Position numbers and translations under genes: made by a program. The notes beneath the pieces are model-generated. The model was not told the DNA's origin. It was given only the letters and a program-made list of their open reading frames with translations, and ran no database searches. Shown here one piece after another: positions 12,421 to 27,268 of a stretch of 64,000 nt of DNA (position 1 is its first letter; each line of letters begins with the position of its first letter). This DNA is from Bombus terrestris (taxonomy: Eukaryota; Arthropoda; Insecta; Hymenoptera; Apidae). The stretch lies in NCBI RefSeq assembly GCF_910591885.1, contig NW_025963555.1:3968001-4032000 (forward strand), given 5' to 3'.

Positions 12421-13770
12421 AGTGATACAGTATAACGTTATACGTTATAACGTAGAAGTACAAAACTTTATACGTTATAACGTAGTAGTACTTAACGTTA
12501 TACGTTACTGCGTAGTAGTACATAACGTTATACGTCATATAGTAGTACAATATAACGTTATACGTTATAACGTAGCAGTACATAACGTTATACGGTATAA
12601 CGTAGTAGCACATAACGTTATACTTTACTACGTAGTATTACATAACGTCAAACGTCACATAGTGATACAATGTAACGTTATACGTTATAACGTAGAAGTA
12701 CAAAACTTTATACGTTATAACGTAGTAGTACTTAACGTTATACGTTACTGCGTAGTAGTACATAACGTTATACGTCATATAGTAGTACAATATAACGTTA
12801 TACGTTATAACGTAGCAGTACATAACGTTATACGGTATAACGTAGTAGCACATAACGTTATACGTTACTACGTAGTAGTACATAACGTCAAACGTCACAT
12901 AGTGATACAATGTAACGTTATACGTTATAATGTAGAAGTACAAAACGTTATACGTTATAACGTAGTAGTACATAACGTTATACGTCATATAGTAGTACAA
13001 TATAACGTTATACGTTATAACGTTGCAGTACACAACGTTATACGGTATAACGTAGTAGCACATAACGTTATACGTTACTACGTAGTAGTACATAACGTCA
13101 AACGTCACATAGTGATACAATGTAACGTTATACGTTATAACGTAGTAGCACATAACGTTATACGTTACTACGTAGTAGTACATAACGTCAAACGTCACAT
13201 AGTGATACAATGTAACGTTATACGTTATAATGTAGAAGTACAAAACGTTATACGTTATAACGTAGTAGTACATAACGTCAAACGTCACATAGTGATACAG
13301 TATAACGTTATACGTTATAATGTAGAAGTACAAAACGTTATACTTTATAACGTAGTAGTACATAACGTCAAACGTCACATAGTGATACAGTATAACGTTA
13401 TACGTTATAACGTAGAAGTACAAAACGTTATACGTTATAACGTAGTAGTACTTAACGTTATACGTCATATAGTGATACAATGTAACGTTATACGTTATAA
13501 TGTAGAAGTACAAAACGTTATACGTTATAACGTAGTAGTACATAACGTGAAACGTCACACAGTGATGCAATATAACGTCATACGTTATAACGTAGAAGTA
13601 CATAAAGTTATCCGGTATAACGTAGTAACACATAACGTTATACTTTACTACGTAGAATTATATAACGTCAAACGTCACATAGTGATACAATGTAACGTTA
13701 TACGTTATAATGTAGAAGTACAAAACGTTGTACGTTATAACGTAGTAGTACATAATGTCAAACGTCACAT

Positions 13771-15150
13771 AGTGATACAATATAACGTTATACGTTATAA
13801 CGTAGAAGTACAAAACGTTATACGTTATAACGTAGTAGTATATAACGTTATACGTTTTAACGTAGTAGTACATAACGTCAAACGTCACATAGTGATACAA
13901 TATAACGTTATACGTTATAATGTAGAAGTACAAAACGTTATACGTTATAACGTAGTAGTACATAATGTCAAACGTCACATAGTGATACAGCATAACGTTA
14001 TACGTTATAACGTAGAAGTACAAAACTTTATACGTTATAACGTAGTAGTACAAAACGTTATACGTTATAACGTAGTAGTACTTAACGTTATACGTTATAA
14101 CGTAGTAGTACATAATGTCAAACGTCACATAGTGATACAGCATAACGTTATACGTTATAACGTAGCAGTACATAACGTTATACGGTATAACGTAGTAGCA
14201 CATAACGTTATACGTTACTACGTAGTAGTACATGACGTCAAACGTCAGATAGTGTTACAATGTAACGTTATACGTTATAATGTAGAAGTACAAAACGTTA
14301 TACGTTATAACGTAGTAGTACATAACGTCAAACGTCACATAGTGATACAGTATAACGTTATACGTTATAATGTAGAAGTACAAAACGTTATACGTTATAA
14401 CGTAGTAGTACATAACGTCAAACGTCACATAGTGATACAGTATAACGTTATACGTTATAACGTAGAAGTACATAACGTTATGCGGTATAACGTAGTAGCA
14501 CATAACGTTATACGTTACTACGTAGTAGTACATAACGTCAAACGTCACATAGTGATACAATGTAACGTTATACGTTATAATGTAGAAGTACAAAACGTTA
14601 TACGTTATAACGTAGTAGTACATAACGTCAAACGTCACATAGTGATACAGTATAGCGTTATACGTTATAATGTAGAAGTACAAAACGTTATACGTTATAA
14701 CGTAGTAGTACATAACGTTATACGTCATATAGTAGTACAATATAACGTTATACGTTATAACGTAGCAGTACACAACGTTATACGGTATAACGTAGTAGCA
14801 CATAACGTTATACGTTACTACGTAGTAGCACATAACGTCAAACGTCACATAGTGATACAATGTAACGTTATACGTTATAATGTAGAAGTACAAAACGTTA
14901 TACGTTATAACGTAATAGTACATATCTATATACGTCATATAGTGATGCAATATAATGTCATACGATATAACGTAGAAGTACATAAAGTTATCCGGTATAA
15001 CGTAGTAGCACATAACGTTATACTTTACTACGTAGTATTACATAACTTCAAACGTCACATAGTGATACAATGTAACGTTATACGTTATAATGTAGAAGTA
15101 CAAAACGTTATACGTTATAACGTAGTAGTACATAATGTCAAACGTCACAT
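13771..15150. repeat. 46-mer HOR (1,380 bp), copy 5
   Basis: Same order as copies 1-4, with more private changes near its start: CGTAGTAGTATATAACG at 13,831 replaces the CTTAGTAGTA monomer, and TACGTTTTAA occurs at 13,851. The first change removes an antisense stop, so the antisense open frame here (13,658-14,233) is longer than in the other copies. Confidence 0.85.
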
Positions 15151-15780
15151 AGTGATACAGTATAACGTTATACGTTATAACGTAGAAGTACAAAACTTTA
15201 TACGTTATAACGTAGTAGTACTTAACGTTATACGTTACTGCGTAGTAGTACATAACGTTATACGTCATATAGTAGTACAATATAACGTTATACGTTATAA
15301 CGTAGCAGTACATAACGTTATACGGTATAACGTAGTAGCACATAACGTTATACTTTACTACGTAGTAGTACATAACGTCAAACGTCCTATAGTGATACAA
15401 TGTAACGTTATACGTTAAAGTGTAGAAGTACAAATCTTTATACGTTATAACGTAGTAGTACTTAACGTTATACGTTACTGCGTAGTAGTACATAACGTTA
15501 TACGTCATATAGTAGTACAATATAACGTTATACGTTATAACGTAGCAGTACATAACGTTATACGGTATAACGTAGTAGCACATAACGTTATACGTTACTA
15601 CGTAGTAGTACATAACGTCAAACGTCACATAGTGATACAATGTAACGTTATACGTTATAATGTAGAAGTACAAAACGTTATACGTTATAACGTAGTAGTA
15701 CATAACGTTATACGTCATATAGTAGTACAATATAACGTTATACGTTATAACGTTGCAGTACACAACGTTATACGGTATAA

Positions 15781-16140
15781 CGTAGTAGCACATAACGTCA
15801 AACGTCACATAGTGATACAGTATAACGTTATACGTTATAACGTAGAAGTACAAAACGTTATACGTTATAACGTAGTAGTACTTAACGTTATACGTCATAT
15901 AGTGATACAATGTAACGTTATACGTTATAATGTAGAAGTACAAAACGTTATACGTTATAACGTACTAGTACATAACGTCAAACGTCACATAGTGATACAG
16001 TATAACGTTATACGTTATAACGTAGAAGTACAAAACGTTATACGTTATAACGTAGTAGTACTTAACGTTATACGTCATATAGTGATACAATGTAACGTTA
16101 TACGTTATAATGTAGAAGTACAAAACGTTATACGTTATAA
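15781..16140. repeat. 180-bp hexamer duplicated in tandem
   Basis: Six monomers at 15,781-15,960 are repeated at 15,961-16,140. The second copy opens with the rare CGTACTAGTA, which also opens the next monomer at 16,141. The corresponding place near 5,641-5,820 has one copy, so this is a local six-monomer gain. Confidence 0.8.
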
Positions 16141-17010
16141 CGTACTAGTACATAACGTAATCCGGTATAACGTAATAGTACATATCTATATACGTCATAT
16201 GGTGATGCAATATAACGTCATACGTTATAACGTAGTAGTACATAACGTTATACGTCATATAGTAGTACAATATAACGTTATACGTTATAACGTAGCAGTA
16301 CATAACGTTATACGGTATAACGTAGTAGCACATAACGTTATACGTTACTGCGTAGTAGTTCATAACGTCAAACCTCACATAGTGATACAGTGTAACGTTA
16401 TACGTTATAATGTAGAAGTACAAAACGTTATACGTTATAACGTAATAGTACATATCTATATACGTCATATAGTGATGCAATATAATGTCATACGTTATAA
16501 CGTAGAAGTACATAAAGTTATCCGGTATAACGTAGTAGCACTTAACGTTATACTTTACTACGTAGTATTACATAACGTCAAACGTCACATAGTGATACAA
16601 TGTAACGTTAGACGTTATAATGTAGAAGTACAAAACGTTATACGTTATAACGTAGTAGTACATAATGTCAAACGTCACATAGTGATACAGTATAACGTTA
16701 TACGTTATAACGTAGAAGTACAAAACTTTATACGCTATAACGTAGTAGTACTTAACGTTATACGTTACTGCGTAGTAGTACATAACGTTATACGTCATAT
16801 AGTAGTACAATATAACGTTATACGTTATAACGTAGCAGTACATAACGTTATACGGTATAACGTAGTAGCACATAACGTTATACGTTACAACGTAGTAGTA
16901 CATAACGTCATACGTCCTATAGTGATACAATGTAACGTTATACGTTATAACGTAGTAGTATATAACGTTATACGTTATAACGTAGTAGTACATAACGTCA
17001 AACGTCACAT
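15961..17010. repeat. Block shared with 5,641-6,690
   Basis: Partner of the block described at 5,641, about 10.3 kb away, sharing its rare variants. Homology is lost at 17,011, shortly before the first 28-bp monomer. From about 16,801 to 17,230 this segment is instead homologous to 37,828-38,257 (distance 21,027 bp), linking subarrays I and III. Confidence 0.8.
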
Positions 17011-17070
17011 AGTGATACAATATAACGTTATACGTTATATCGTAGAAGTACATAACGTTATACGTTATAA

Positions 17071-17098
17071 ACTAGTAGTGTAACGTCAAACGTCACAT
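17071..17098. repeat. 28-bp deletion monomer, copy 1
   Basis: A monomer starting ACTAGTAGTGTAACGTC replaces the usual 30-bp form: ACAT has become GT, a net loss of 2 bp. It shifts the array register by -2 and brings a TAA (17,081-17,083) into the plus-strand open frame. The preceding context TACGTTATATCGTAGAAG is the same at the three other copies, at 38,098, 46,257 and 53,636. Confidence 0.95.
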
Positions 17099-20000
17099 AG
17101 TGATACAATATAACGTTATACGTTATAATGTAGAAGTACAAAACGTTATACGTTATAACGTAGTAGTACATAACGTCAAACGTCACATAGTGATACAGTA
17201 TAACGTTATACGTTATAACGTAGAAGTACATAACGTTATGCGGTATAACGTAGTAGTACATAACGTTATACGTCATATAGTAGTACAATATATCGTTATA
17301 CGTTATAACGTAGCAGTACATAACGTTATACGGTATAACGTAGTAGTACGTAACGTCAAACGTCACATAGTGATACAGTATAACGTTATACGTTATAATG
17401 TAGAAGTACAAAACGTTATACGTTATAACGTAGTAGTACATAACGTTATACGTCATATAGTAGTACAATATAACGTTATACGTTATAACGTAGCAGTACA
17501 CAACGTTATACGGTATAACGTAGTAGCACATAGCGTTATACGTTACTACGTAGTAGTACATGACGTCAAACGTCACATAGTGATACAATGTAACGTTATA
17601 CGTTATAATGTAGAAGTTCAAAACGTTATACGTTATAACGTAATAGTACATATCTATATACGTCATATAGTGATGCAATATAATGTCATACGTTATAATG
17701 TAGAAGTACATAAAGTTATCCGGTATAACGTAGTAGCACATAACGTTATACTTTACTACGTAGTATTACATAACGTCAAACGTCACATAGTGATACAATG
17801 TAACGTTATACGTTATAATGTAGAAGTACAAAACGTTATACGTTATAACGTAGTAGTACATAATGTCAAACGTCACATAGTGATACAGTATAACGTTATA
17901 CGTTATAACGTAGAAGTACAAAACTTTATACGTTATAACGTAGTAGTACTTAACGTTATACGTTACTGCGTAGTAGTACATAACGTTATACGTCATATAG
18001 TAGTACAATATAACGTTATACGTTATAACGTAGCAGTACATAACGTTATACGGTATAACGTAGTATTACATAACGTTATACGTTACTACGTAGTAGTACA
18101 TAACGTCAAACGTCACATAGTGATACAATGTAACGTTATACGTTATAATGTAGAAGTACAAAACGTTATACGGTATAACGTAGTAGTACATAACGTTATA
18201 CGTCATATAGTAGTACAATATAACGTTATACGTTATAACGTAGCAGTACACAACGTTATACGGTATAACGTAGTAGCACATGACGTTATACGTTACTACG
18301 TAGTAGTACATAACGTCAAACGTCACATAGTGATACAATGTAACGTTATACGTTATAATGTAGAAGTACAAAACGTTATACGTTATAAGGTAGTAGCACA
18401 TAATGTCAAACGTCACATAGTGATACAGTATAACGTTATACGTTATAACGTAGAAGTACAAAACTTTATACGTTATAACGTAGTAGTACTTAACGTTATA
18501 CGTTACTGCGTAGTAGTACATAACGTTATACGTTACTGCGTAGTAGTACATAACGTTATACATTATAACGTAGCAGTACATAACGTTATACGGTATAACG
18601 TAGTAGCACATAACGTTATACGTTACTACGTAGTAGTACATAACGTCAAACGTCACATAGTGATACAATGTAACGTTATACGTTATAATGTAGAAGTACA
18701 AAACGTTATACGTTATAACGTAGTAGTACATAACGTCAAACGTCACATGGTGATACAGTATAACGTTATACGTTATAATGTAGGAGTACAAAACGTTATA
18801 CTTTATAACGTAGTAGTACATAGCGTTAAACGTTACATGGTAGTAGTACATAACGTCATACGTCCTATAGTGATACAATGTAACTTTATACGTTATAACG
18901 TAGTATTATATAACGTTATACGTTATAACGTAGTAGTACATAACGTCATACGTCCTATGGTGATACAATGTAACGTTATACGTTATAACGTAGTAGTATA
19001 TAAGGTTATACGTTATAACGTAGTAGTACATAACGTCAAACGTCACATAGTGATACAATATAACGTTATACGTTATAACGTAGAAGTACATAACGTTATA
19101 CGTTATAACTTAGTAGTATATAACGTTATACGTTATAACGTAGTAGTACATAACGTCAAACGTCACATAGTGATACAATATAACGTTATACGTTATAACG
19201 TAGTTGTACATAACGTTATACGTTACTACGTAGTATTACATAACGTCAAACGTCACATAGTGATACAATGTAACGTTATACGTTATAATGTAGAAGTACA
19301 AAACGTTATACGTTATAACGTAGTAGTACATAACGTCAAACGTCACATAGTGATACAGTATAACGTTATACGTTATAACGTAGAAGTACAAAACGTTATA
19401 CGTTATAACGTAGTAGTACTTAACGTTATACGTTACTGCGTAGTAGTACATAACGTTATACGTCATATAGTAGTACACTATAACGTTATACGTTATAACG
19501 CAGCAGTACACAACGTTATACGTTATAACGTAGTAGCACATAACGTTATACGTTACTACGTAGTAGTACATAACGTCAAACGTCACATAGTGATACAATG
19601 TAACGTTATACGTTATAATGTAGAAGTACAAAACGTTATACGTTATAACGTAGTAGTACATAACGTCAAACGTCACATAGTGATACAGTATAACGTTATA
19701 CGTTATAATGTAGAAGTACAAAACGTTATACTTTATAACGTAGTAGTACATAACGTCAAACGTCACATAGTGAAACAGTATAACGTTATACGTTATAACG
19801 TAGAAGTACAAAACGTTATACGTTATAACGTAGTAGTACTTAACGTTATACGTCATATAGTGATACAATGTAACGTTATACGTTATAATGTAGAAGTACA
19901 AAACGTTATACGTTATAACGTAGTAGTACATAACGTGAAACGTCACACAGTGATGCAATATAACGTCATACGTTATAACGTAGAAGTACATAAAGTTATC

Positions 20001-23000
20001 CGGTATAACGTAGTAACACATAACGTTATACTTTACTACGTAGAATTACATAACGTCAAACGTCACATAGTGATACAATGTAACGTTATACGTTATAATG
20101 TAGAAGTACAAAACGTTGTACGTTATAACGTAGTAGTACATAATGTCAAACGTCACATAGTGATACAATATAACGTTATACGTTATAACGTAGAAGTACA
20201 TAACGTTATACGTTATAACTTAGTAGTATATAACGTTATACGTTATAACGTAGTAGTACATAACGTCAAACGTCACCTAGTGATACAATATAACGTTATA
20301 CGTTATAACGTAGTTGTACATAACGTTATACGTTACTACGTAGTATTACATAACGTCAAACGTCACATAGTGATACAATGTAACGTTATACGTTATAATG
20401 TAGAAGTACAAAACGTTATACGTTATAACGTAGTAGTACATAACGTCAAACGTCACATAGTGATACAGTATAACGTTATACGTTATAACGTAGAAGTACA
20501 AAACGTTATACGTTATAACGTAGTAGTACTTAACGTTATACGTTACTGCGTAGTAGTACATAACGTTATACGTCATATAGTAGTACAATATAACGTTATA
20601 CGTTATAACGCAGCAGTACACAACGTTATACGTTATAACGTAGTAGCACATAACGTTATACGTTACTACGTAGTAGTACATAACGTCAAATGTCACATAG
20701 TGATACAATGTAACGTTATACGTTATAATGTAGAAGTACAAAACGTTATACGTTATAACGTTGTAGTACATAACGTCAAACGTCACATAGTGATACAGTA
20801 TAACGTTATACGTTATAATGTAGAAGTACAAAACGTTATACTTTATAACGTAGTAGTACATAACGTCAAACGTCACATAGTGATACAGTATAACGTTATA
20901 CGTTATAACGTAGAAGTACAAAACGTTATACGTTATAACGTAGTAGTACTTAACGTTATACGTCATATAGTGATACAATGTAACGTTATACGTTATAATG
21001 TAGAAGTACAAAACGTTATACGTTATAACGTAGTAGTACATAACGTGAAACGTCACACAGTGATGCAATATAACGTCATACGTTATAACGTAGAAGTACA
21101 TAAAGTTATCCGGTATAACGTAGTAACACATAACGTTATACTTTACTACGTAGTATTACATAACGTCAAACGTCACATAGTGATACAATGTAACGTTATA
21201 CGTTATAACGTAGAAGTACAAAACTTTATACGTTATAACGTAGTAGTACACAACGTTATACGTTATAACGTAGTAGTACTTAACGTTATACGTTACTGCG
21301 TAGTAGTACATAACGTTATACGTCATATAGTAGTACAATATAACGTTATACGTTATAACGTAGCAGTACATAACGTTATACGGTATAACGTAGTAGCACA
21401 TAACGTTATACGTTACTACGTAGTAGTACATGACGTCAAACGTCAGATAGTGTTACAATGTAACGTTATACGTTATAATGTAGAAGTACAAAACGTTATA
21501 CGTTATAACGTGGTAGTACATAACGTCAAACGTCACATAGTGATACAGTATAACGTTATACGTTATAATGTAGAAGTTCAAAACGTTATACGTTATAACG
21601 TAGTAGTACATAACGTCAAACGTCACATAGTGATACAGTATAACGTTATACGTTATAACGTAGCAGTACATAACGTTATGCGGTATAACGTAGTAGCACA
21701 TAACGTTATACGTTACTACGTAGTAGTACATAACGTCAAACGTCACATAGTGATACAATGTAACGTTATACGTTATAATGTAGAAGTACAAAACGTTATA
21801 CGTTATAACGTAGTAGTACATAACGTAGAACGTCACATGGTGATACAGTATAACGTTATACGTTATAATGTAGAAGTACAAAACGTTATACTTTATAACG
21901 TAGTAGTACATAACGTCAAACGTCACATAGTGATACAGTATAACGTTATACGTTATAACGTAGAAGTACAAAACGTTATACGTTATAACGTAGTAGTACT
22001 TAACGTTATACGTCATATAGTGATACAATGTAACGTTATACGTTATAACGTAGCAGTACACAACGTTATACGGTATAACGTAGTAGCACATAACGTTATA
22101 CGTTACTACGTAGTAGCACATAACGTCAAACGTCACATAGTGATACAATGTAACGTTATACGTTATAATGTAGAAGTACAAAACGTTATACGTTATAACG
22201 TAATAGTACATATCTATATACGTCATATAGTGATGCAATATAATGTCATACGTTATAACGTAGAAGTACATAAAGTTATCCGGTATAACGTAGTAACACA
22301 TAACGTTATACTTTACTACGTAGAATTACATAACGTCAAACGTCACATAGTGATACAATGTAACGTTATACGTTATAATGTAGAAGTACAAAACGTTGTA
22401 CGTTATAACGTAGTAGTACATAATGTCAAACGTCACATAGTGATACAATATAACGTTATACGTTATAACGTAGAAGTACATAACGTTATACGTTATAACT
22501 TAGTAGTATATAACGTTATACGTTATAACGTAGTAGTACATAACGTCAAACGTCACCTAGTGATACAATATAACGTTATACGTTATAACGTAGTTGTACA
22601 TAACGTTATACGTTACTACGTAGTATTACATAACGTCAAACGTCACATAGTGATACAATGTAACGTTATACGTTATAATGTAGAAGTACAAAACGTTATA
22701 CGTTATAACGTAGTAGTACATAACGTCAAACGTCACATAGTGATACAGTATAACGTTATACGTTATAACGTAGAAGTACAAAACGTTATACGTTATAACG
22801 TAGTAGTACTTAACGTTATACGTTACTACGTAGTAGTACATAACGTTATACGTCATATAGTAGTACAATATAACGTTATACGTTATAACGCAGCAGTACA
22901 CAACGTTATACGTTATAACGTAGTAGCACATAACGTTATACGTTACTACGTAGTAGTACATAACGTCAAACGTCACATAGTGATACAATGTAACGTTATA

Positions 23001-23548
23001 CGTTATAATGTAGAAGTACAAAACGTTATACGTTATAACGTAGTAGTACATAACGTCAAACGTCACATAGTGATACAGTATAGCGTTATACGTTATAATG
23101 TAGAAGTACAAAACGTTATACTTTATAACGTAGTAGTACATAACGTCAAACGTCACATAGTGATACAGTATAACGTTATACGTTATAACGTAGAAGTACA
23201 AAACGTTATACGTTATAACGTAGTAGTACTTAACGTTATACGTCATATAGTGATACAATGTAACGTTATACGTTATAATGTAGAAGTACAAAACGTTATA
23301 CGTTATAACGTAGTAGTACATAACGTGAAACGTCACACAGTGATGCAATATAACGTCATACGTTATAACGTAGAAGTACATAAAGTTATCCGGTATAACG
23401 TAGTAACACATAACGTTATACTTTACTACGTAGTATTACATAACGTCAAACGTCACATAGTGATACAATGTAACGTTATACGTTATAATGTAGAAGTACA
23501 AAACGTTGTACGTTATAACGTAGTAGTACATAATGTCAAACGTCACAT

Positions 23549-24808
23549 AGTGATACAGCATAACGTTATACGTTATAACGTAGAAGTACAAAACTTTATA
23601 CGTTATAACGTAGTAGTACAAAACGTTATACGTTATAACGTAGTAGTACTTAACGTTATACGTTACTGCGTAGTAGTACATAACGTTATACGTCATATAG
23701 TAGTACAATATAACGTTATACGTTATAACGTAGCAGTACATAACGTTATACGGTATAACGTAGTAGCACATAACGTTATACGTTACTACGTAGTAGTACA
23801 TGACGTCAAACGTCAGATAGTGTTACAATGTAACGTTATACGTTATAATGTAGAAGTACAAAACGTTATACGTTATAACGTAGTAGTACATAACGTCAAA
23901 CGTCACATAGTGATACAGTATAACGTTATACGTTATAACGTAGAAGTACAAAACGTTATACGTTATAACGTAGTAGTACATAACGTCAAACGTCACATAG
24001 TGATACAGTATAACGTTATACGTTATAACGTAGCAGTACATAACGTTATGCGGTATAACGTAGTAGCACATAACGTTATACGTTACTACGTAGTAGTACA
24101 TAACGTCAAACGTCACATAGTGATACAATGTAACGTTATACGTTATAATGTAGAAGTACAAAACGTTTTACGTTATAACGTAGTAGTACATAACGTAGAA
24201 CGTCACATGGTGATACAGTATAACGTTATACGTTATAATGTAGAAGTACAAAACGTTATACTTTATAACGTAGTAGTACATAACGTCAAACGTCACATAG
24301 TGATACAGTATAACGTTATACGTTATAACGTAGAAGTACAAAACGTTATACGTCATAACGTAGTAGTACTTAACGTTATACGTCATATAGTGATACAATG
24401 TAACGTTATACGTTATAACGTAGCAGTACACAACGTTATACGGTATAACGTAGTAGCACATAACGTTATACGTTACTACGTAGTAGCACATAACCTCAAA
24501 CGTCACATAGTGATACAATGTAACGTTATACGTTATAATGTAGAAGTACAAAACGTTATACGTTATAACGTAATAGTACATATCTATATACGTCATATAG
24601 TGATGCAATATAATGTCATACGATATAACGTAGAAGTACATAAAGTTATCCGGTATAACGTAGTAACACATAACGTTATACTTTACTACGCAGTATTACA
24701 TAACGTCAAACGTCACATAGTGATACAATGTAACGTTATACGTTATAATGTAGAAGTACAAAACGTTGTACGTTATAACGTAGTAGTACATAATGTCAAA
24801 CGTCACAT
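23549..24808. repeat. 42-mer HOR (1,260 bp), nested copy 1
   Basis: This unit is tandem with 24,809-26,068 at 1,260-bp spacing, and both are repeated in the second 6,750-bp block at about 30,299-32,818. Private changes here are AACGTTTTACG near 24,163, CGTCATAACG at 24,351 and AACCTCAAACG at 24,493. The 42-mer resembles the 46-mer of subarray I in monomer order. Confidence 0.82.
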
Positions 24809-26068
24809 AGTGATACAGCATAACGTTATACGTTATAACGTAGAAGTACAAAACTTTATACGTTATAACGTAGTAGTACACAACGTTATACGTTATAACG
24901 TAGTAGTACTTAACGTTATACGTTACTGCGTAGTAGTACATAACGTTATACGTCATATAGTAGTACAATATAACGTTATACGTTATAACGTAGCAGTACA
25001 TAACGTTATACGGTATAACGTAGTAGCACATAACGTTATACGTTACTACGTAGTAGTACATGACGTCAAACGTCAGATAGTGTTACAATGTAACGTTATA
25101 CGTTATAATGTAGAAGTACAAAACGTTATACGTTATAACGTAGTAGTACATAACGTCAAACGTCACATAGTGATACAGTATAACGTTATACGTTATAATG
25201 TAGAAGTACAAAACGTTATACGTTATAACGTAGTAGTACATAACGTCAAACGTCACATAGTGATACAGTATAACGTTATACGTTATAACGTAGCAGTACA
25301 TAACGTTATGCGGTATAACGTAGTAGCACATAACGTTATACGTTACTACGTAGTAGTACATAACGTCAAACGTCACATAGTGATACAATGTAACGTTATA
25401 CGTTATAATGTAGAAGTACAAAACGTTATACGTTATAACGTAGTAGTACATAACGTAGAACGTCACATGGTGATACAGTATAACGTTATACGTTATAATG
25501 TAGAAGTACAAAACGTTATACTTTATAACGTAGTAGTACATAACGTCAAACGTCACATAGTGATACAGTATAACGTTATACGTTATAACGTAGAAGTACA
25601 AAACGTTATACGTTATAACGTAGTAGTACTTAACGTTATACGTCATATAGTGATACAATGTAACGTTATACGTTATAACGTAGCAGTACACAACGTTATA
25701 CGGTATAACGTAGTAGCACATAACGTTATACGTTACTACGTAGTAGCACATAACGTCAAACGTCACATAGTGATACAATGTAACGTTATACGTTATAATG
25801 TAGAAGTACAAAACGTTATACGTTATAACGTAATAGTACATATCTATATACGTCATATAGTGATGCAATATAATGTCATACGTTATAACGTAGAAGTACA
25901 TAAAGTTATCCGGTATAACGTAGTAACACATAACGTTATACTTTACTACGTAGAATTACATAACGTCAAACGTCACATAGTGATACAATGTAACGTTATA
26001 CGTTATAATGTAGAAGTACAAAACGTTGTACGTTATAACGTAGTAGTACATAATGTCAAACGTCACAT
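24809..26068. repeat. 42-mer HOR (1,260 bp), nested copy 2
   Basis: Tandem partner of 23,549-24,808. It keeps the common forms where copy 1 has private changes (AACGTTATACG near 25,423, AACGTCAAACG at 25,753, CGTTATAACG at 25,881). Copy 1 is therefore the derived one at those sites. Confidence 0.82.
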
Positions 26069-27268
26069 AGTGATACAATATAACGTTATACGTTATAACG
26101 TAGAAGTACATAACGTTATACGTTATAACTTAGTAGTATATAACGTTATACGTTATAACGTAGTAGTACATAACGTCAAACGTCACCTAGTGATACAATA
26201 TAACGTTATACGTTATAACGTAGTTGTACATAACGTTATACGTTACTACGTAGTATTACATAACGTCAAACGTCACATAGTGATACAATGTAACGTTATA
26301 CGTTATAATGTAGAAGTACAAAACGTTATACGTTATAACGTAGTAGTACATAACGTCAAACGTCACATAGTGATACAGTATAACGTTATACGTTATAACG
26401 TAGAAGTACAAAACGTTATACGTTATAACGTAGTAGTACTTAACGTTATACGTTACTGCGTAGTAGTACATAACGTTATACGTCATATAGTGGTACAATA
26501 TAACGTTATACGTTATAACGCAGCAGTACACAACGTTATACGTTATAACGTAGTAGCACATAACGTTATACGTTACTACGTAGTAGTACATAACGTCAAA
26601 CGTCACATAGTGATACAATGTAACGTTATACGTTATAATGTAGAAGTACAAAACGTTATACGTTATAACGTAGTAGTACATAACGTCAAACGTCACATAG
26701 TGATACAGTATAACGTTATACGTTATAATGTAGAAGTACAAAACGTTATACTTTATAACGTAGTAGTACATAACGTCAAACGTCACATAGTGATACAGTA
26801 TAACGTTATACGTTATAACGTAGAAGTACAAAACGTTATACGTTATAACGTAGTAGTACTTAACGTTATACGTCATATAGTGATACAATGTAACGTTATA
26901 CGTTATAATGTAGAAGTACAAAACGTTATACGTTATAACGTAGTAGTACATAACGTGAAACGTCACACAGTGATGCAATATAACGTCATACGTTATAACG
27001 TAGAAGTACATAAAGTTATCCGGTATAACGTAGTAACACATAACGTTATACTTTACTACGTAGCATTACATAACGTCAAACGTCACATAGTGATACAATG
27101 TAACGTTATACGTTATAATGTAGAAGTACAAAACGTTGTACGTTATAACGTAGTAGTACATAATGTCAAACGTCACATAGTGATACAGCATAACGTTATA
27201 CGTTATAACGTAGAAGTACAAAACTTTATACGTTATAACGTAGTAGTACAAAACGTTATACGTTATAA

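Larger units (their letters stand above)
1..17070. repeat. Satellite subarray I (46-mer HOR family)
   Basis: This stretch holds 569 monomers in perfect 30-bp register with no length change. It is dominated by a 46-monomer HOR and by block duplications at distances of 1,380, 1,470, 2,730, 6,240 and about 10,320 bp. All of these distances are multiples of 30, so the exchanges that made them were in register. The subarray ends at the first 28-bp monomer. No gene is seen. Confidence 0.9.
20519..27268. repeat. 225-mer block (6,750 bp), tandem copy 1
   Basis: This block is followed directly by a near-identical copy at 27,269-34,018. Private variants shared at exactly 6,750 bp include AAATGTCACATAG (20,689 and 27,439), TTGTAGTACA (20,761 and 27,511), TGGTAGTACA (21,511 and 28,261), CAGTATTACA (24,691 and 31,441) and AACGTTTTACG (24,163 and 30,913). 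Differences I noticed are CGTTACTACG at 22,821 against CGTTACTGCG at 29,571, and TGGTACAATA at 26,491 against TAGTACAATA at 33,241. Identity therefore appears well above 99.8%. Confidence 0.92.

Noticed and set aside
17071..17098. Transposon or insertion scar at the first register break
   Set aside because: The flanks are continuous satellite and only 2 bp are missing; there is no target-site duplication or foreign sequence.
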